NCBI RefSeq assembly: GCF_014836495.1
Contig: NZ_JACSQT010000002.1
Span: forward strand, 124,001 to 188,000
Source: Cytobacillus stercorigallinarum
Lineage (GTDB): Bacteria; Bacillota; Bacilli; Bacillales; Cytobacillaceae
Direction of reading: 5' to 3'
DNA: 64,000 bases
Position 1 is the stretch's first letter, and every line of letters begins with the position of its first letter. Below the pieces are notes generated by a model that had not been told where the DNA came from, made no database searches, and saw only the letters and a list, made by a program, of their open reading frames with translations. Made by a program: the position numbers and the translations under genes. Positions 1-8,786 of the stretch are shown in pieces.

Positions 1-1
1 G

Positions 2-850
2 ATGAAAGTAGAAGAAGCGATTAAGTTACCTATTTTCACAATCGGTTCTGGCATAACTAATAGTTTACGTGGCGCTTCCAAACTTACTGGTTTAAAGAAC
101 TTCATAGGGATTGATGTTGGAGGCAGCACAATTGATATTGGTATGGTAAGTCATGGTCATCCACAAACAGAAGAAGGACCAGTAAAAGTATTGGATATTC
201 CAGTGAATGTTAGGCTGCCAAAAGTACACTCACTTTCAACAGGTGGAGGCAATTTAGTCAATACTCATAATGGTGATTTATTAATTGAAGATACAATTGC
301 AAGTGATATAACAAAAGATGGGCTTGCATGGGGAGGAGAACTATGGACAATATCCGACTCGTTTTTAAAAATTTTTCCTCATTCATTCAAGGATAAACAC
401 ATTAAATATGAAAATCTAGAAGGTATTTCAACAGAAGACTGTTTAAAAGTAGTAAATACGGTATCAAGCAGGATAAGAGAAAAAATTAGACAATTACAAC
501 CTAAAGATCAATACGTCCCACTCGTTCTAGTTGGAGGTGGAAGTCCTTTACTTCTAAATAATATTTTCACTAAATTTGATAAAGCTATCCAGCCTGTAGG
601 TTATCAAATATGTAATGCCGTAGGAGCTTGTTATGCTCCCCTAAGCTCAAGTCTAGACAAAGTTTTTTGGCTAAATGATCGTACAAAAGAGGAAATTGTA
701 GAAAGAGAGAAAGAGAGGGTAATTACAGAGTTAATTCATAAAGGAGCAAAACCAGAAACGATCAAAATTAATAGAGTGGAGGAATTTCCATTCGATTATT
801 TAAAAGGTGAAATGTTTCGTTTAAAAATAATGGCATTTGGTGATTTATAA
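2..850 (+). CDS. Hydantoinase/oxoprolinase family protein (HyuA-like), 5' truncated by window edge
   Basis: This is the C-terminal part of an ASKHA-fold hydantoinase A/N-methylhydantoinase-type protein. It aligns with residues from about 245 onward of the complete HyuA at 4056-5639: both have a PIFT...TNSLRGAS segment, then a DVGG(S/T)T phosphate-binding motif, then a VLVGGGSPLL segment near the C terminus. The N-terminal half, with its own phosphate-binding loop, must lie upstream of base 1, so the first ATG seen here is internal. Members of this family usually catalyse ATP-dependent opening of hydantoin or oxoproline-like rings. The racemase and permease that follow on the same strand suggest a catabolic operon. 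Substrate is not determinable from sequence. Confidence 0.85.
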   Translation: MKVEEAIKLPIFTIGSGITNSLRGASKLTGLKNFIGIDVGGSTIDIGMVSHGHPQTEEGPVKVLDIPVNVRLPKVHSLSTGGGNLVNTHNGDLLIEDTIASDITKDGLAWGGELWTISDSFLKIFPHSFKDKHIKYENLEGISTEDCLKVVNTVSSRIREKIRQLQPKDQYVPLVLVGGGSPLLLNNIFTKFDKAIQPVGYQICNAVGACYAPLSSSLDKVFWLNDRTKEEIVEREKERVITELIHKGAKPETIKINRVEEFPFDYLKGEMFRLKIMAFGDL

Positions 851-878
851 TCTTATTTTAAAAAAGAGAGGGCGAAAT

Positions 879-1607
879 ATGAAAATTAAAGTGATTGCAC
901 CCATTATCTCAGACACATTTATGGATGAAATGAAAAAAGAATTTACTGGATTTTCCTATCCTCAAACAACCATTGATGTAACAAACCTAGATTACGGGCC
1001 TGCTTCTATAGAAAGTGAGTACGATGAAGCCTTATGTGTACCTGATTTTATCGAAAAAGTAAAACAAGCGGAAGCAGACGGATACGACGGTGTGATTAGT
1101 AATTGTTTTGGAGATCCAGGAGTGAAGCCAGCTAGAGAGGTCGTTGATATTCCAGTGATAGGACCTTGCGAGGCTTCTATGCTGTTTACAAGCACACTGG
1201 CAAAACGTTTCTCTGTTGTAACTGTTCTCCCCAATGTCGTTTCAATGATTAGTAACATTAGTAAAGTAACAGGTGTTTATCATAATCTTGCCTCTATTCG
1301 TTATGTAAACATCCCCGTTTTAGAAGTACATGAGAAAGCGAAGTTAAAGAGTGCTCTTTTAGATGAAATGTTAAAAGCGATTAAAGAAGACCAAGCAGAA
1401 GCACTAATTTTGGGCTGTACTGGATTTATGGGGGTAGCTAGCGAACTCCAAATGAAGCTAACTGAAAAAGGCTATGACATTCCAGTTGTAGATCCTGGCT
1501 TTGCAGCGACAAAATTATTAGAAGCCACAATAAGTATGGGAGTGAAGCAAAGTCGCATTACTTATATGAAGCCGCCAAGTAAACAAAGAGTGATGAATAC
1601 GAATTGA
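879..1607 (+). CDS. Aspartate/glutamate (hydantoin) racemase family protein
   Basis: A protein of about 242 residues of the Asp/Glu racemase superfamily, the group that includes hydantoin racemase and allantoin racemase. Both family cysteines are visible: SNCFGDPG in the first half and LGCTGFMG in the second, the pair that serves as acid/base catalysts in cofactor-independent racemases. The ATG at 879 follows an AGAGAGGG ribosome binding site; an in-frame ATG at 837 overlaps the end of hyuA and has no good site. It probably interconverts enantiomers of a hydantoin or carbamoyl amino acid handled by the flanking HyuA proteins; that link is inferred from neighbours. Confidence 0.85.
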   Translation: MKIKVIAPIISDTFMDEMKKEFTGFSYPQTTIDVTNLDYGPASIESEYDEALCVPDFIEKVKQAEADGYDGVISNCFGDPGVKPAREVVDIPVIGPCEASMLFTSTLAKRFSVVTVLPNVVSMISNISKVTGVYHNLASIRYVNIPVLEVHEKAKLKSALLDEMLKAIKEDQAEALILGCTGFMGVASELQMKLTEKGYDIPVVDPGFAATKLLEATISMGVKQSRITYMKPPSKQRVMNTN

Positions 1608-1623
1608 ATGGAGGGATAGGACG

Positions 1624-2934
1624 TTGGCAAATCATTCTACTATTGGGGACGATTATTCATTAACAAGGGTGCCTCAGGAGGCTAGGCGATCACTGTGGAG
1701 TATTACGATCATTCGTGTCGGGGCATTAGCAACCATTTCACAATTTATTTTAGGAGCATCTTTAGGATACGGGATGACTTTTTGGCAGGCATTTTGGGCT
1801 ACGTTTCTAGGTAGTGTGATTCTTCAAGTGGTTGGTTTCCTTTTAGGGTATGCAGGCGCGAAAGAAGGGTTATCTACAAGTCTTTTAGCTAGGTGGACAG
1901 GATTTGGGCGCCATGGTTCGAGCATAATTGGGGCAGTTATAGCTATTTCTTGTATTGGTTGGTTTGGTGTACAAAATTCCGTGTTTGCTGAAGGAATTGT
2001 ACAATCTACCAATGGAGCGGTTTCTTTACCCTTAGCAGCAACATTAACAGGAATTGGTGTAACCATTTTGGTTATTTTCGGTTTTAAACTTTTAAGTATT
2101 ACAGCTTCAATCACTGTACCCTTATTTCTAATAGCTGTCAGTATAGGTATTTATCAAACACTAAAAGGACAGAGTTTTTCTGATTTACTAGCAACACAGC
2201 CAGCAGGTGAGCCTTTATCATTTGGCGTTGCTGCGACCATGGTTGCGGGTGGATTTATTATAGGTGCGGTGATTACCCCGGATTTTAGTAGGTTTGCTAA
2301 GAGTGGAAAAGATGTTTTCTGGATGACTACCATCGGATTATTAGTAGGAGAATTAGGGATTAATATGATTGCTGTCTTAATGGCTTTAGCGGCAAGAACA
2401 AATGATGTAGCTAATATTATGATGACAACAGTTGGCTGGTTAGGGGTTATGGTTGTGGTCCTTTCCACTGTTAAAATCAATAATTTAAACTTGTACTCAT
2501 CATCCCTCGGTTTTACTAATATTTTTGACTCACTATTTCGAATTCAATTAAATCGTGGAATGGTTACGTTACTTATTGGTATTATTGGTACGCTATTATC
2601 TGTATTAGGGATATTAGAACGTTTCACTGATTTTCTCGTTTTACTTGGGATACTTGTTCCACCTGTTGCGGGAATTATGGTTATTGACTATTTCATTTTA
2701 AAGACACATAGGAAAATACTAGATGAAAGTCGCCAGAAGGGCCAATTGCCTGCAAATACCGAGAAACTTGGCTGGCCTACGATTTTAGCCTGGGGATGCG
2801 GAGGATTAGCTGGTTATTTTATTACAATAGGTATACCATCTATTAACTCGTTAGTGATTAGTGCGATCATTTATTATGTTGCAAAAAAAATGGAGCGATT
2901 ATATAAAACTGATATTCATGCAGATGTAGCATAA
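1624..2934 (+). CDS. NCS1 family purine/cytosine/hydantoin-type permease
   Basis: A 436-residue membrane protein with about 12 hydrophobic segments and the N-terminal layout of cytosine permease (CodB) type NCS1 transporters (RVPQEARRSLWS, then ISQFILGASLGYG). The start is TTG at 1624, preceded by GGAGGGATAGG. NCS1 carriers bring in nucleobases, hydantoins, allantoin or related ring compounds with a cation. Placed between a racemase and a DUF917/HyuA pair, it most likely imports the substrate of this pathway. The exact substrate cannot be read from sequence. Confidence 0.88.
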   Translation: MANHSTIGDDYSLTRVPQEARRSLWSITIIRVGALATISQFILGASLGYGMTFWQAFWATFLGSVILQVVGFLLGYAGAKEGLSTSLLARWTGFGRHGSSIIGAVIAISCIGWFGVQNSVFAEGIVQSTNGAVSLPLAATLTGIGVTILVIFGFKLLSITASITVPLFLIAVSIGIYQTLKGQSFSDLLATQPAGEPLSFGVAATMVAGGFIIGAVITPDFSRFAKSGKDVFWMTTIGLLVGELGINMIAVLMALAARTNDVANIMMTTVGWLGVMVVVLSTVKINNLNLYSSSLGFTNIFDSLFRIQLNRGMVTLLIGIIGTLLSVLGILERFTDFLVLLGILVPPVAGIMVIDYFILKTHRKILDESRQKGQLPANTEKLGWPTILAWGCGGLAGYFITIGIPSINSLVISAIIYYVAKKMERLYKTDIHADVA

Positions 2935-2964
2935 ATATTTAGAAACTTCAAAGGAGTGTGTCAA

Positions 2965-4059
2965 ATGAGAAAAATAGGAAAACAAGAAATTGAGGATCTG
3001 GCAATTGGTGCAGCTTTACTTGGAACGGGCGGAGGTGGAGATCCGTACATCGGTAAGTTAATGGCGCTTCAAGCAATTGAAGAATATGGAGAGGTAATAT
3101 TATTAGACCCGGAGGAAGTACCTGACGATGCATTGGTTGTCCCATCATCAATGATGGGTGCACCCACTGTTATGTTAGAAAAAGCACCAAGTGGTGAGGA
3201 AGCTATTCGTGCTTTTAATCAATTAGAGGAATATTTAGGTGAAAAGATATACGGGACTTTTCCTATTGAAGCGGGTGGTGTAAATAGTATGTTACCTTTT
3301 GCATTAGCTGCAAGATTAGGAATTCCAGTAATAGATGCTGATGGGATGGGACGAGCATTTCCAGAACTCCAAATGGTAACCTTTTATTTAGACGGGATAT
3401 CAGCAACTCCTGCAATAATAGCTGATGAAAAGGGAAATACAGCGCTATTGTCTACAATTGATAATGTATGGACAGAGAGGATTGCTAGATCTGCAACTAT
3501 ACAAATGGGTGGTTCTGTCATGTGTGCGATGTATTCAATGACAGCTAAAGACCTTAAGAAAAGTGGGATTACAAATATTCTTAAGCTTGAAGAGGAAATT
3601 GGTAAAAGTATTAGATTAGCCAAAATAAATAATGTGAATCCTATCGAAAAAATTTTAGAAACAGTCAATGGCTTTGAATTATTTAAAGGGAAAGTCATTG
3701 ATATAGATAGGAAAACTGAATCAGGTTTTGCAAAGGGTGTCGCTACTTTTGAGGGGCTTGAACAAAATAAAGGTGAAAATTTAAAACTCCGCTTTCAAAA
3801 TGAACATCTTATTGCTCAAACGAATGAAAAGGTTTTATGTATGACGCCGGATTTAATAGCTGTACTCGATTCAGAAACAGGTTTACCTATAACAACAGAA
3901 GGCATACGCTATGGATCTAGATGTGTTGTAATTGGCATCCCTTGTCATCCAAAATGGAGAACAGAAAAAGGCATAGCAACAGTAGGGCCAAACTACTTTG
4001 GCTATGATATGGCATATACACCTGTAGAGGGACTTGTAAAAAAAGGAGTGACACAATGA
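2965..4059 (+). CDS. DUF917 family protein
   Basis: A protein of about 364 residues matching the DUF917 family: glycine-rich N terminus GAALLGTGGGGDPYIGK, then a PIEAGGVNS segment and an IDADGMGRAFPELQM segment. Members are typically encoded next to hydantoinase A proteins and are thought to act with them, but no reaction is firmly assigned. ATG at 2965 is chosen because AAGGAG at 2951-2956 sits about 8 bases upstream; the GTG at 2956 would overlap that site. The stop overlaps the start of the next hyuA gene by four bases (ATGA), so the two products are probably made together. Confidence 0.85.
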   Translation: MRKIGKQEIEDLAIGAALLGTGGGGDPYIGKLMALQAIEEYGEVILLDPEEVPDDALVVPSSMMGAPTVMLEKAPSGEEAIRAFNQLEEYLGEKIYGTFPIEAGGVNSMLPFALAARLGIPVIDADGMGRAFPELQMVTFYLDGISATPAIIADEKGNTALLSTIDNVWTERIARSATIQMGGSVMCAMYSMTAKDLKKSGITNILKLEEEIGKSIRLAKINNVNPIEKILETVNGFELFKGKVIDIDRKTESGFAKGVATFEGLEQNKGENLKLRFQNEHLIAQTNEKVLCMTPDLIAVLDSETGLPITTEGIRYGSRCVVIGIPCHPKWRTEKGIATVGPNYFGYDMAYTPVEGLVKKGVTQ

Positions 4060-5639
4060 TGGCAACATATAGAATTGGAATTGATGTAGGTGGTACTCAT
4101 ACTGACGCGGTCTTGTTAAATGACAAGAATGAAGTCATATCAGAAACAAAAGCTTCAACTACTGAAGATGTAGCTACAGGCATATATCATGCAATGCACA
4201 AAATTGTTTCTCATGCGAATGTGCCAAAAGAAAATATAAAATATGCAATGTTAGGAACAACTCATTGCACGAATGCGATTGTTGAAAGAAAGAGACTAAA
4301 TCAAGTGGCGGTAGTACGAATTGGTGCGCCAGCGACACTGGCAGTCAAACCTTTAATAGGTGTCCCAAATGACCTTAGGGAATTACTAGGTGAACATGTC
4401 TTCTTAGTGCGAGGGGGTCATGAATTTGATGGAAGAGAAATAGTTGATCTTGATGAAAATCACTTATATGAAATCGCAAATGAATTAAAGGAAAAAGTGG
4501 ATTCCATAGCAATTACTTCTGTTTTCTCTCCGGTATCAAAGGCACATGAAGAAAGAGCAGCCGAGATTTTTCAAGAAGTATTGGGAGACTCTATCGCATT
4601 ATCGTTATCTTCTGAGATTGGTTCTGTAGGGCTATTAGAAAGGGAGAATGCGACCATATTAAACGCTTCAGTTATTAATGTCGCAAAGATGGCTGCAGAA
4701 GGGTTTATCGATGCATTAAAAAATGAAGGGATTCAAGCGAAAGTATTCTTTGGACAAAATGACGGAACATTGATGTCTGTAAAATATGCAATGAAATACC
4801 CTATTTTCACAGTTGCATGCGGACCTACTAATTCTTTGAGAGGTGCTTCATATTTAAGTGAATTATCTGATGCCATAGTCGTAGATGTAGGAGGAACAAC
4901 ATCTGATGTAGGTGTGTTAGTGCAATCATTTCCACGAGAATCTTCTCTTGCAGTTGAGATTGGTGGAGCAAGAACGAACTTCCGTATGCCGGATTTAGTT
5001 TCTATAGGCTTAGGGGGAGGAACAATTATAAAGATAGAAGACGAACACTCTTTTACAATCGGTCCTGAAAGTGTGGGATATCGATTACCAGAGAAAGGAT
5101 TGGTCTTCGGTGGAGATACATTAACTACTACTGATGTTGTTGTGGCACTTGGAAAAAGTAATTTAGGAGACGTTAAAAAAGTGTCACATCTTGATAAAAA
5201 TTTATTAGAAAAAATATACGTAAGAATGGTTGAGATGGTCGAAGAAGCAATAGACAGAATGAAAACAAGTGCTGATCCAGTTCCCGTTATTCTTGTTGGA
5301 GGAGGTAGTATTTTACTACCAGAAACCCTTAAAGGTGCCTCACATGTTATCCGCCCGAACCATTCAGGAGTAGCAAATGCTATTGGCTCAGCCATTGCTC
5401 AAGTAAGCGGGCAAGTAGAAAAGATATTTGTACTAGATAAGATTGGCAGAGCTGCTGCGTTACAAAGCGCAAAAGAACAAGCAATAAAAGAAGCTGTGCA
5501 AGCTGGGGCTGAACCAAGTAGTATAGAAATTGTAGATATTGAGGATGTCCCATTGGCCTACTTGCCAGGAAATGCAACTAGAGTAAGGGTGAAAGCAGCA
5601 GGGGACTTAAAATATCAAAGCGAGGTTGCTATCCATTAA
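4056..5639 (+). CDS. Hydantoinase/oxoprolinase family protein (HyuA)
   Basis: A complete 527-residue hydantoinase A-type protein. The N-terminal domain has the IGIDVGGTHTDAV phosphate loop and GTTHCTNAIVERK. The central domain has a second phosphate motif, VVDVGGTTSDVG, and the C-terminal part carries VILVGGGSILLP. Length is shorter than 5-oxoprolinase (about 1,200) and N-methylhydantoinase A (about 700), fitting the compact group paired with DUF917. ATGATG at 4056/4059 follows AAAGGAGTG, so either codon may initiate. It is the last gene of the cluster and is followed by a stem-loop at 5700. It is a paralogue of the truncated gene at the window start. Confidence 0.9.
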   Translation: MMATYRIGIDVGGTHTDAVLLNDKNEVISETKASTTEDVATGIYHAMHKIVSHANVPKENIKYAMLGTTHCTNAIVERKRLNQVAVVRIGAPATLAVKPLIGVPNDLRELLGEHVFLVRGGHEFDGREIVDLDENHLYEIANELKEKVDSIAITSVFSPVSKAHEERAAEIFQEVLGDSIALSLSSEIGSVGLLERENATILNASVINVAKMAAEGFIDALKNEGIQAKVFFGQNDGTLMSVKYAMKYPIFTVACGPTNSLRGASYLSELSDAIVVDVGGTTSDVGVLVQSFPRESSLAVEIGGARTNFRMPDLVSIGLGGGTIIKIEDEHSFTIGPESVGYRLPEKGLVFGGDTLTTTDVVVALGKSNLGDVKKVSHLDKNLLEKIYVRMVEMVEEAIDRMKTSADPVPVILVGGGSILLPETLKGASHVIRPNHSGVANAIGSAIAQVSGQVEKIFVLDKIGRAAALQSAKEQAIKEAVQAGAEPSSIEIVDIEDVPLAYLPGNATRVRVKAAGDLKYQSEVAIH

Positions 5640-5699
5640 TAGCAAAAGTTAGAAATAGTAGGTAAAACACAGACTGATGCTTTTAACAGAGTCAAATTC

Positions 5700-5734
5700 A
5701 AAACCAGTCATCTATAGTGTTGATGACTGGTTTT
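5700..5734 (+). terminator. Rho-independent terminator of the hydantoin cluster
   Basis: A 13-bp perfect inverted repeat, AAAACCAGTCATC (5700-5712) and GATGACTGGTTTT (5722-5734), with a 9-base loop, about 60 bases after the hyuA stop. It ends in T residues on the plus strand. Confidence 0.8.
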
Positions 5735-5905
5735 GTTGATTCTTTATACCCTAATTAGATATGAACTGCAAGTCCCGCTCTAATAGAGCTGAAGTATAAT
5801 AGTTAAATTCATTGCGGTAAAAAAATTGAGATGATTTAGCTATGCTACCTAATGATATACTGATTAATAGGGGATTCTTAAATGCATTAAGTGAAGTAAC
5901 CTTAA

Positions 5906-6376
5906 CTACTTTTGTTGTTTCGATTCTACCACAGAACGCTTATTCCCTTTAAATATGAAATATAAGGCTATTAACATAAATAAAAGAGCAAACCATCGTT
6001 TAGTATCTAGTGGAATAATTAAACTATTAAACCATCCAAAGTGATCAATTACAACACTAATGACTAATTGCCCGATTATCACCGTAATACTAGTAGCTAT
6101 AACGCCAATTTTTGTAACAGCAAAAACATTAAAGAGCAAAAATATAACACCTAAGAAAACGGCACTTAGTTGCCAAAGAGGTGCGTCAAATATGGCAAAT
6201 ATATTTCCTTGACCAAAGAATAATATGATAAGGGCCAATAACATACTGCCTGTTATAAATGTTAAAAACGTAGTTTCAATTGTACCTGCTCTACGGCTGA
6301 ATGATCCATTTATTGCTGATTGTGCACTTAATGTTATACCACCAATTATAGTAAACAAAATCATAATAATTCCCAT
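5906..6376 (-). CDS. Small DMT-family membrane protein (DUF606/YdcZ type), second of pair
   Basis: A 156-residue protein with five hydrophobic segments and the family features GGITLSAQSAINGSF near the N terminus and VIIGQLVISVVIDHFGW in the last third. The paired neighbour at 6391 has the same GQLIMSMVIEHFGW signature, so the two look like a duplicated half-size transporter pair that could form a heterodimer. Substrate is unknown. It lies 14 bases downstream of its partner and is clearly co-transcribed. The C terminus is basic (KGNKRSVVESKQQK). Confidence 0.8.
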   Translation of the reverse strand: MGIIMILFTIIGGITLSAQSAINGSFSRRAGTIETTFLTFITGSMLLALIILFFGQGNIFAIFDAPLWQLSAVFLGVIFLLFNVFAVTKIGVIATSITVIIGQLVISVVIDHFGWFNSLIIPLDTKRWFALLFMLIALYFIFKGNKRSVVESKQQK

Positions 6377-6390
6377 AATAAAAACCTCTC

Positions 6391-6819
6391 CTAGTTAACT
6401 AATATGAGTGCTATCATCATTGAAATGACAGCTAAAACTTTCTCTCTATTAATTTTCACTTTATTTGTTCCTAACCATCCAAAATGCTCAATTACCATAC
6501 TCATAATCAATTGGCCAAGGATTACAGCAACCATAGTGATCCCAACTCCAACAAATGGAATACTAATTACTATTGCTGTTAAGTAAACAACACCTAATAC
6601 TCCTCCTAAAAGGGACCATTTAGGTGCTTTAACTGCGTATGATAAATTACCTTTTCCAAAAAATAACCATAATAGACCAAGAATGATTGCACCTACAATA
6701 AAGTTGTAAAAACTAGTCTCTAATTTTCCAATATTTTCACCTAGTTCACCGTAAATAGCTCCTTCAAAGCTAAGTGCCATTCCGGCCAATAATGCAAAAA
6801 TATATGCAATAAACCGCAT
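6391..6819 (-). CDS. Small DMT-family membrane protein (DUF606/YdcZ type), first of pair
   Basis: A 142-residue hydrophobic protein with about five membrane segments, homologous to the next gene (shared GQL-x-MSMVIEHFGW). ATG at 6819 follows a strong AGGAGGA site. It is the first transporter gene after the ArsR regulator, 80 bases away on the same strand. The intervening DNA holds ATTATCGATAT at 6856-6866, resembling the ATCGATA core in the regulator's own promoter, so regulation by that ArsR protein is likely. Confidence 0.8.
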   Translation of the reverse strand: MRFIAYIFALLAGMALSFEGAIYGELGENIGKLETSFYNFIVGAIILGLLWLFFGKGNLSYAVKAPKWSLLGGVLGVVYLTAIVISIPFVGVGITMVAVILGQLIMSMVIEHFGWLGTNKVKINREKVLAVISMMIALILVN

Positions 6820-6899
6820 GATTAAATCCTCCTGTCATAAATTTAAATATCTAGAATTATCGATATACGCATTAAAAAAAATACGAAAATCATAAAAAC

Positions 6900-7214
6900 T
6901 TAGATTTCCGTTTTAAAATATTCAGCAAATTGACTAATAGCTTCCTCATTTCTTCGATAATAAGTCCATTGACCATAACGAACAGATTCTAATAATCCTG
7001 CTTTCTGCATCATATTTAAGTAGTGTGACACTGTAGATTGGGAAACTTTAGCCTTTTCTTGTATATCTCCAACACATACTCCGCCTTTGTAACTCACTTC
7101 CTTAGGTAGGTGAGCACCCTGTTTTGGAAAGTGCTTCTCTGGATCTTTTAACCACAGTAAGATATTTAGTCTCGTTTCATTAGATAATGCTTTAAAAATA
7201 TCGATAGGTTCCAT
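6900..7214 (-). CDS. ArsR-family winged-helix transcriptional regulator
   Basis: A 104-residue ArsR/SmtB-type repressor. FKALSNETRLNILLWL is the typical first-helix signature, VSQSTVSHYLNMMQKAGLL is the recognition helix region, and GQWTYYRRNEEAI is the wing. A single cysteine (GVCVGD) just before the recognition region resembles the usual place of metal or thiol ligands, but the full CxC motif of ArsR/CadC is absent, so the signal is unknown. The gene precedes the two DMT genes it probably controls. The start lies only 6 bases after a -10 box and has no Shine-Dalgarno sequence. Confidence 0.85.
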   Translation of the reverse strand: MEPIDIFKALSNETRLNILLWLKDPEKHFPKQGAHLPKEVSYKGGVCVGDIQEKAKVSQSTVSHYLNMMQKAGLLESVRYGQWTYYRRNEEAISQFAEYFKTEI

Positions 7215-7220
7215 ATTGCT

Positions 7221-7248
7221 ATTATATCGATACTTCTATATATGTCAA
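7221..7248 (-). promoter_or_regulatory. Sigma-A promoter of the arsR-type gene with internal palindrome
   Basis: On the minus strand TTGACA (7243-7248) and TATAAT (7221-7226) are separated by 16 bases. A TATCGATA palindrome lies in the spacer next to the -10 box, a suitable place for autorepression. Only AGCAAT separates the -10 box from the ATG at 7214, so transcription should begin at or very near the start codon. Confidence 0.7.
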
Positions 7249-7386
7249 ATTGCTAAACTAAACGTTGTTAACAAAGGCAGAAGAAGGGAGGGAGAATTAT
7301 ACGTAAAACTAAAGATATGCAAATTTACTCTATTAACAAAATCACCAGCTGTGTATAAACACATTAACTTAACCGACTAAGTAATT

Positions 7387-7785
7387 TTAGTTATCACTAT
7401 GTAAGATTGACTTAATAGTTGATGTTTTTACTTTATATTCACGAGCCAAATTTCTAATTAGTAGGCTTGGATCTTTGATGTAATTAGGGGTATTTTTCAA
7501 TAAATTGTAAGTAATATTTATCTCTTTCTCATCATAAATAGTTAATTTGGTTGTAACAGGATGAGAAATACCAAATTCAACTAATATTTTACTGATAGTA
7601 AGTTTACTCATTTGAAGTATTTTGGAAATATCAAAAATTGTTATATTTTCATGATGATATAAGTGGAGAATTATTTCTAGGTTATCTATTGTTTTGTAAG
7701 TAAATCTTGTTCCATTCGGATTAATAATTGCTTCATCAATATTTTTTGAAAACGGAAATTTCTTAAGACAATATTTACAAACCAT
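7387..7785 (-). CDS. Hypothetical protein with N-terminal CxxC and helix-turn-helix
   Basis: A 132-residue basic protein I do not recognise. It begins MVCKYCLKKF, a lone CxxC that could be half of a zinc ribbon. A probable helix-turn-helix follows, ITIFDISKILQMSKLTISKILVEFG, and the C-terminal part (LAREYKVKTSTIKSIL) looks like a second helix-turn-helix. ATG at 7785 is chosen because ATGAGGTG just upstream works as its binding site; the ATG at 7800 lies inside that site. Such arrangements occur in small transposase-like or recombinase accessory proteins, but no catalytic domain is present. It stands alone and divergent to the cell-surface cluster. Confidence 0.55.
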   Translation of the reverse strand: MVCKYCLKKFPFSKNIDEAIINPNGTRFTYKTIDNLEIILHLYHHENITIFDISKILQMSKLTISKILVEFGISHPVTTKLTIYDEKEINITYNLLKNTPNYIKDPSLLIRNLAREYKVKTSTIKSILHSDN

Positions 7786-8786
7786 TTTTTCACACCTCAT
7801 TATTTATTGGATTATTTGAACAGGAAGACATTCTCTTAATAACTTAAAAAGGTAAGATGATGCACTATGATAAATAATATCTTAATTATTCAAATTTTTA
7901 TTTTCAAAAAAAGTTATTATACTAGTAATTTCTGAAAAAATATATTAATGAAGTAATATCTGATATTATTTTGCTTAGTGTATAAACCAAAACCACACAC
8001 GAATTGTAAGTGTTTTATTTTTCATTTTTTTAAATGCTGTATAGTATCCTGTTATAAATATATTCACATTAAGTTAAGTTTCATATATTGAAATAGTCTA
8101 ATTTGGCATACTCGATGGTTTATATCAAATTTTATTTTAGTAATATTAGTTATCCGTAAATAATATATATCCAAAATCATAAAATAATGTGATATCAACG
8201 GTAAAATTTCATCAACTTCGTTAAATCACTTAACAGCTCGACTACGTGTTATAGCATATAGAAATGAACGATTTGTGCCTCCACGATGAGTAAACTTCTA
8301 CACCCAATTATTGAGTAAATTAGTTTAAACGTCCCCCCTCATTTTTTTACAACATTTTCTATTTCTCCTCATAATTTATATAGACCGTTTCTTCTACTCT
8401 TCGAACCCACACTTAGGAGGAGCTTCTATTATGTCCTAATCCTTTTATAAGAAAGAAAACAAGAAGAATTTACCGATTCAAAAAATACTATTCTTTCTCT
8501 ATGAGCTTCTTATTGACTTATGTACCACATGTCTCATCTGTTTACATTTTGATGATTGTTTGTAGAGCATTTTAGTATTCCTGTTTTATCCACAAGGACA
8601 TACATCCATAGAGGCGCATAAAATAAAAAAGAAAACGCCCCTTACATAGAAGAAGGTAAATAATTGCATTTTCAAAAATGGTTCTATATTAAGTAAAAGT
8701 TGAATGGCAGGTTTCAAGAATATTAGTTTAGAATATTATTATTCAGTTTGAAAATCGAATAAAGGGAAGAGGTGAAAAAAGAAAAA
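7786..8786. other. AT-rich intergenic region upstream of the cell-surface cluster
   Basis: About 1 kb without an intact gene. It is very AT-rich, with one decayed short reading frame (8431-8565, listed separately). I found no RNA gene or convincing sigma-A promoter; a weak TTGAAT at 8700-8705 lacks a good -10 partner. The promoter of the surface-protein operon should lie in the last few hundred bases. Confidence 0.5.
8431..8565 (+). pseudogene. Possible broken small ORF (stop at codon 3)
   Basis: An ATG at 8431 sits behind an excellent AGGAGGAG site (8415-8422), but the third codon is TAA. Reading through it gives about 41 further sense codons with a basic start (FYKKENKKNLPIQK), then a hydrophobic, cysteine-rich end (CTTCLICLHFDDC) and a TAG at 8563. 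The strong ribosome site in front of a two-codon frame suggests a recently inactivated mini-protein gene. I do not recognise the product. Confidence 0.3.

Noticed and set aside
4733-5395. 220-codon frame on the minus strand inside hyuA
   Set aside because: It lies wholly within a well-supported family gene, has no ribosome site and low-complexity Ser/Thr/Pro-rich composition typical of an antisense shadow.
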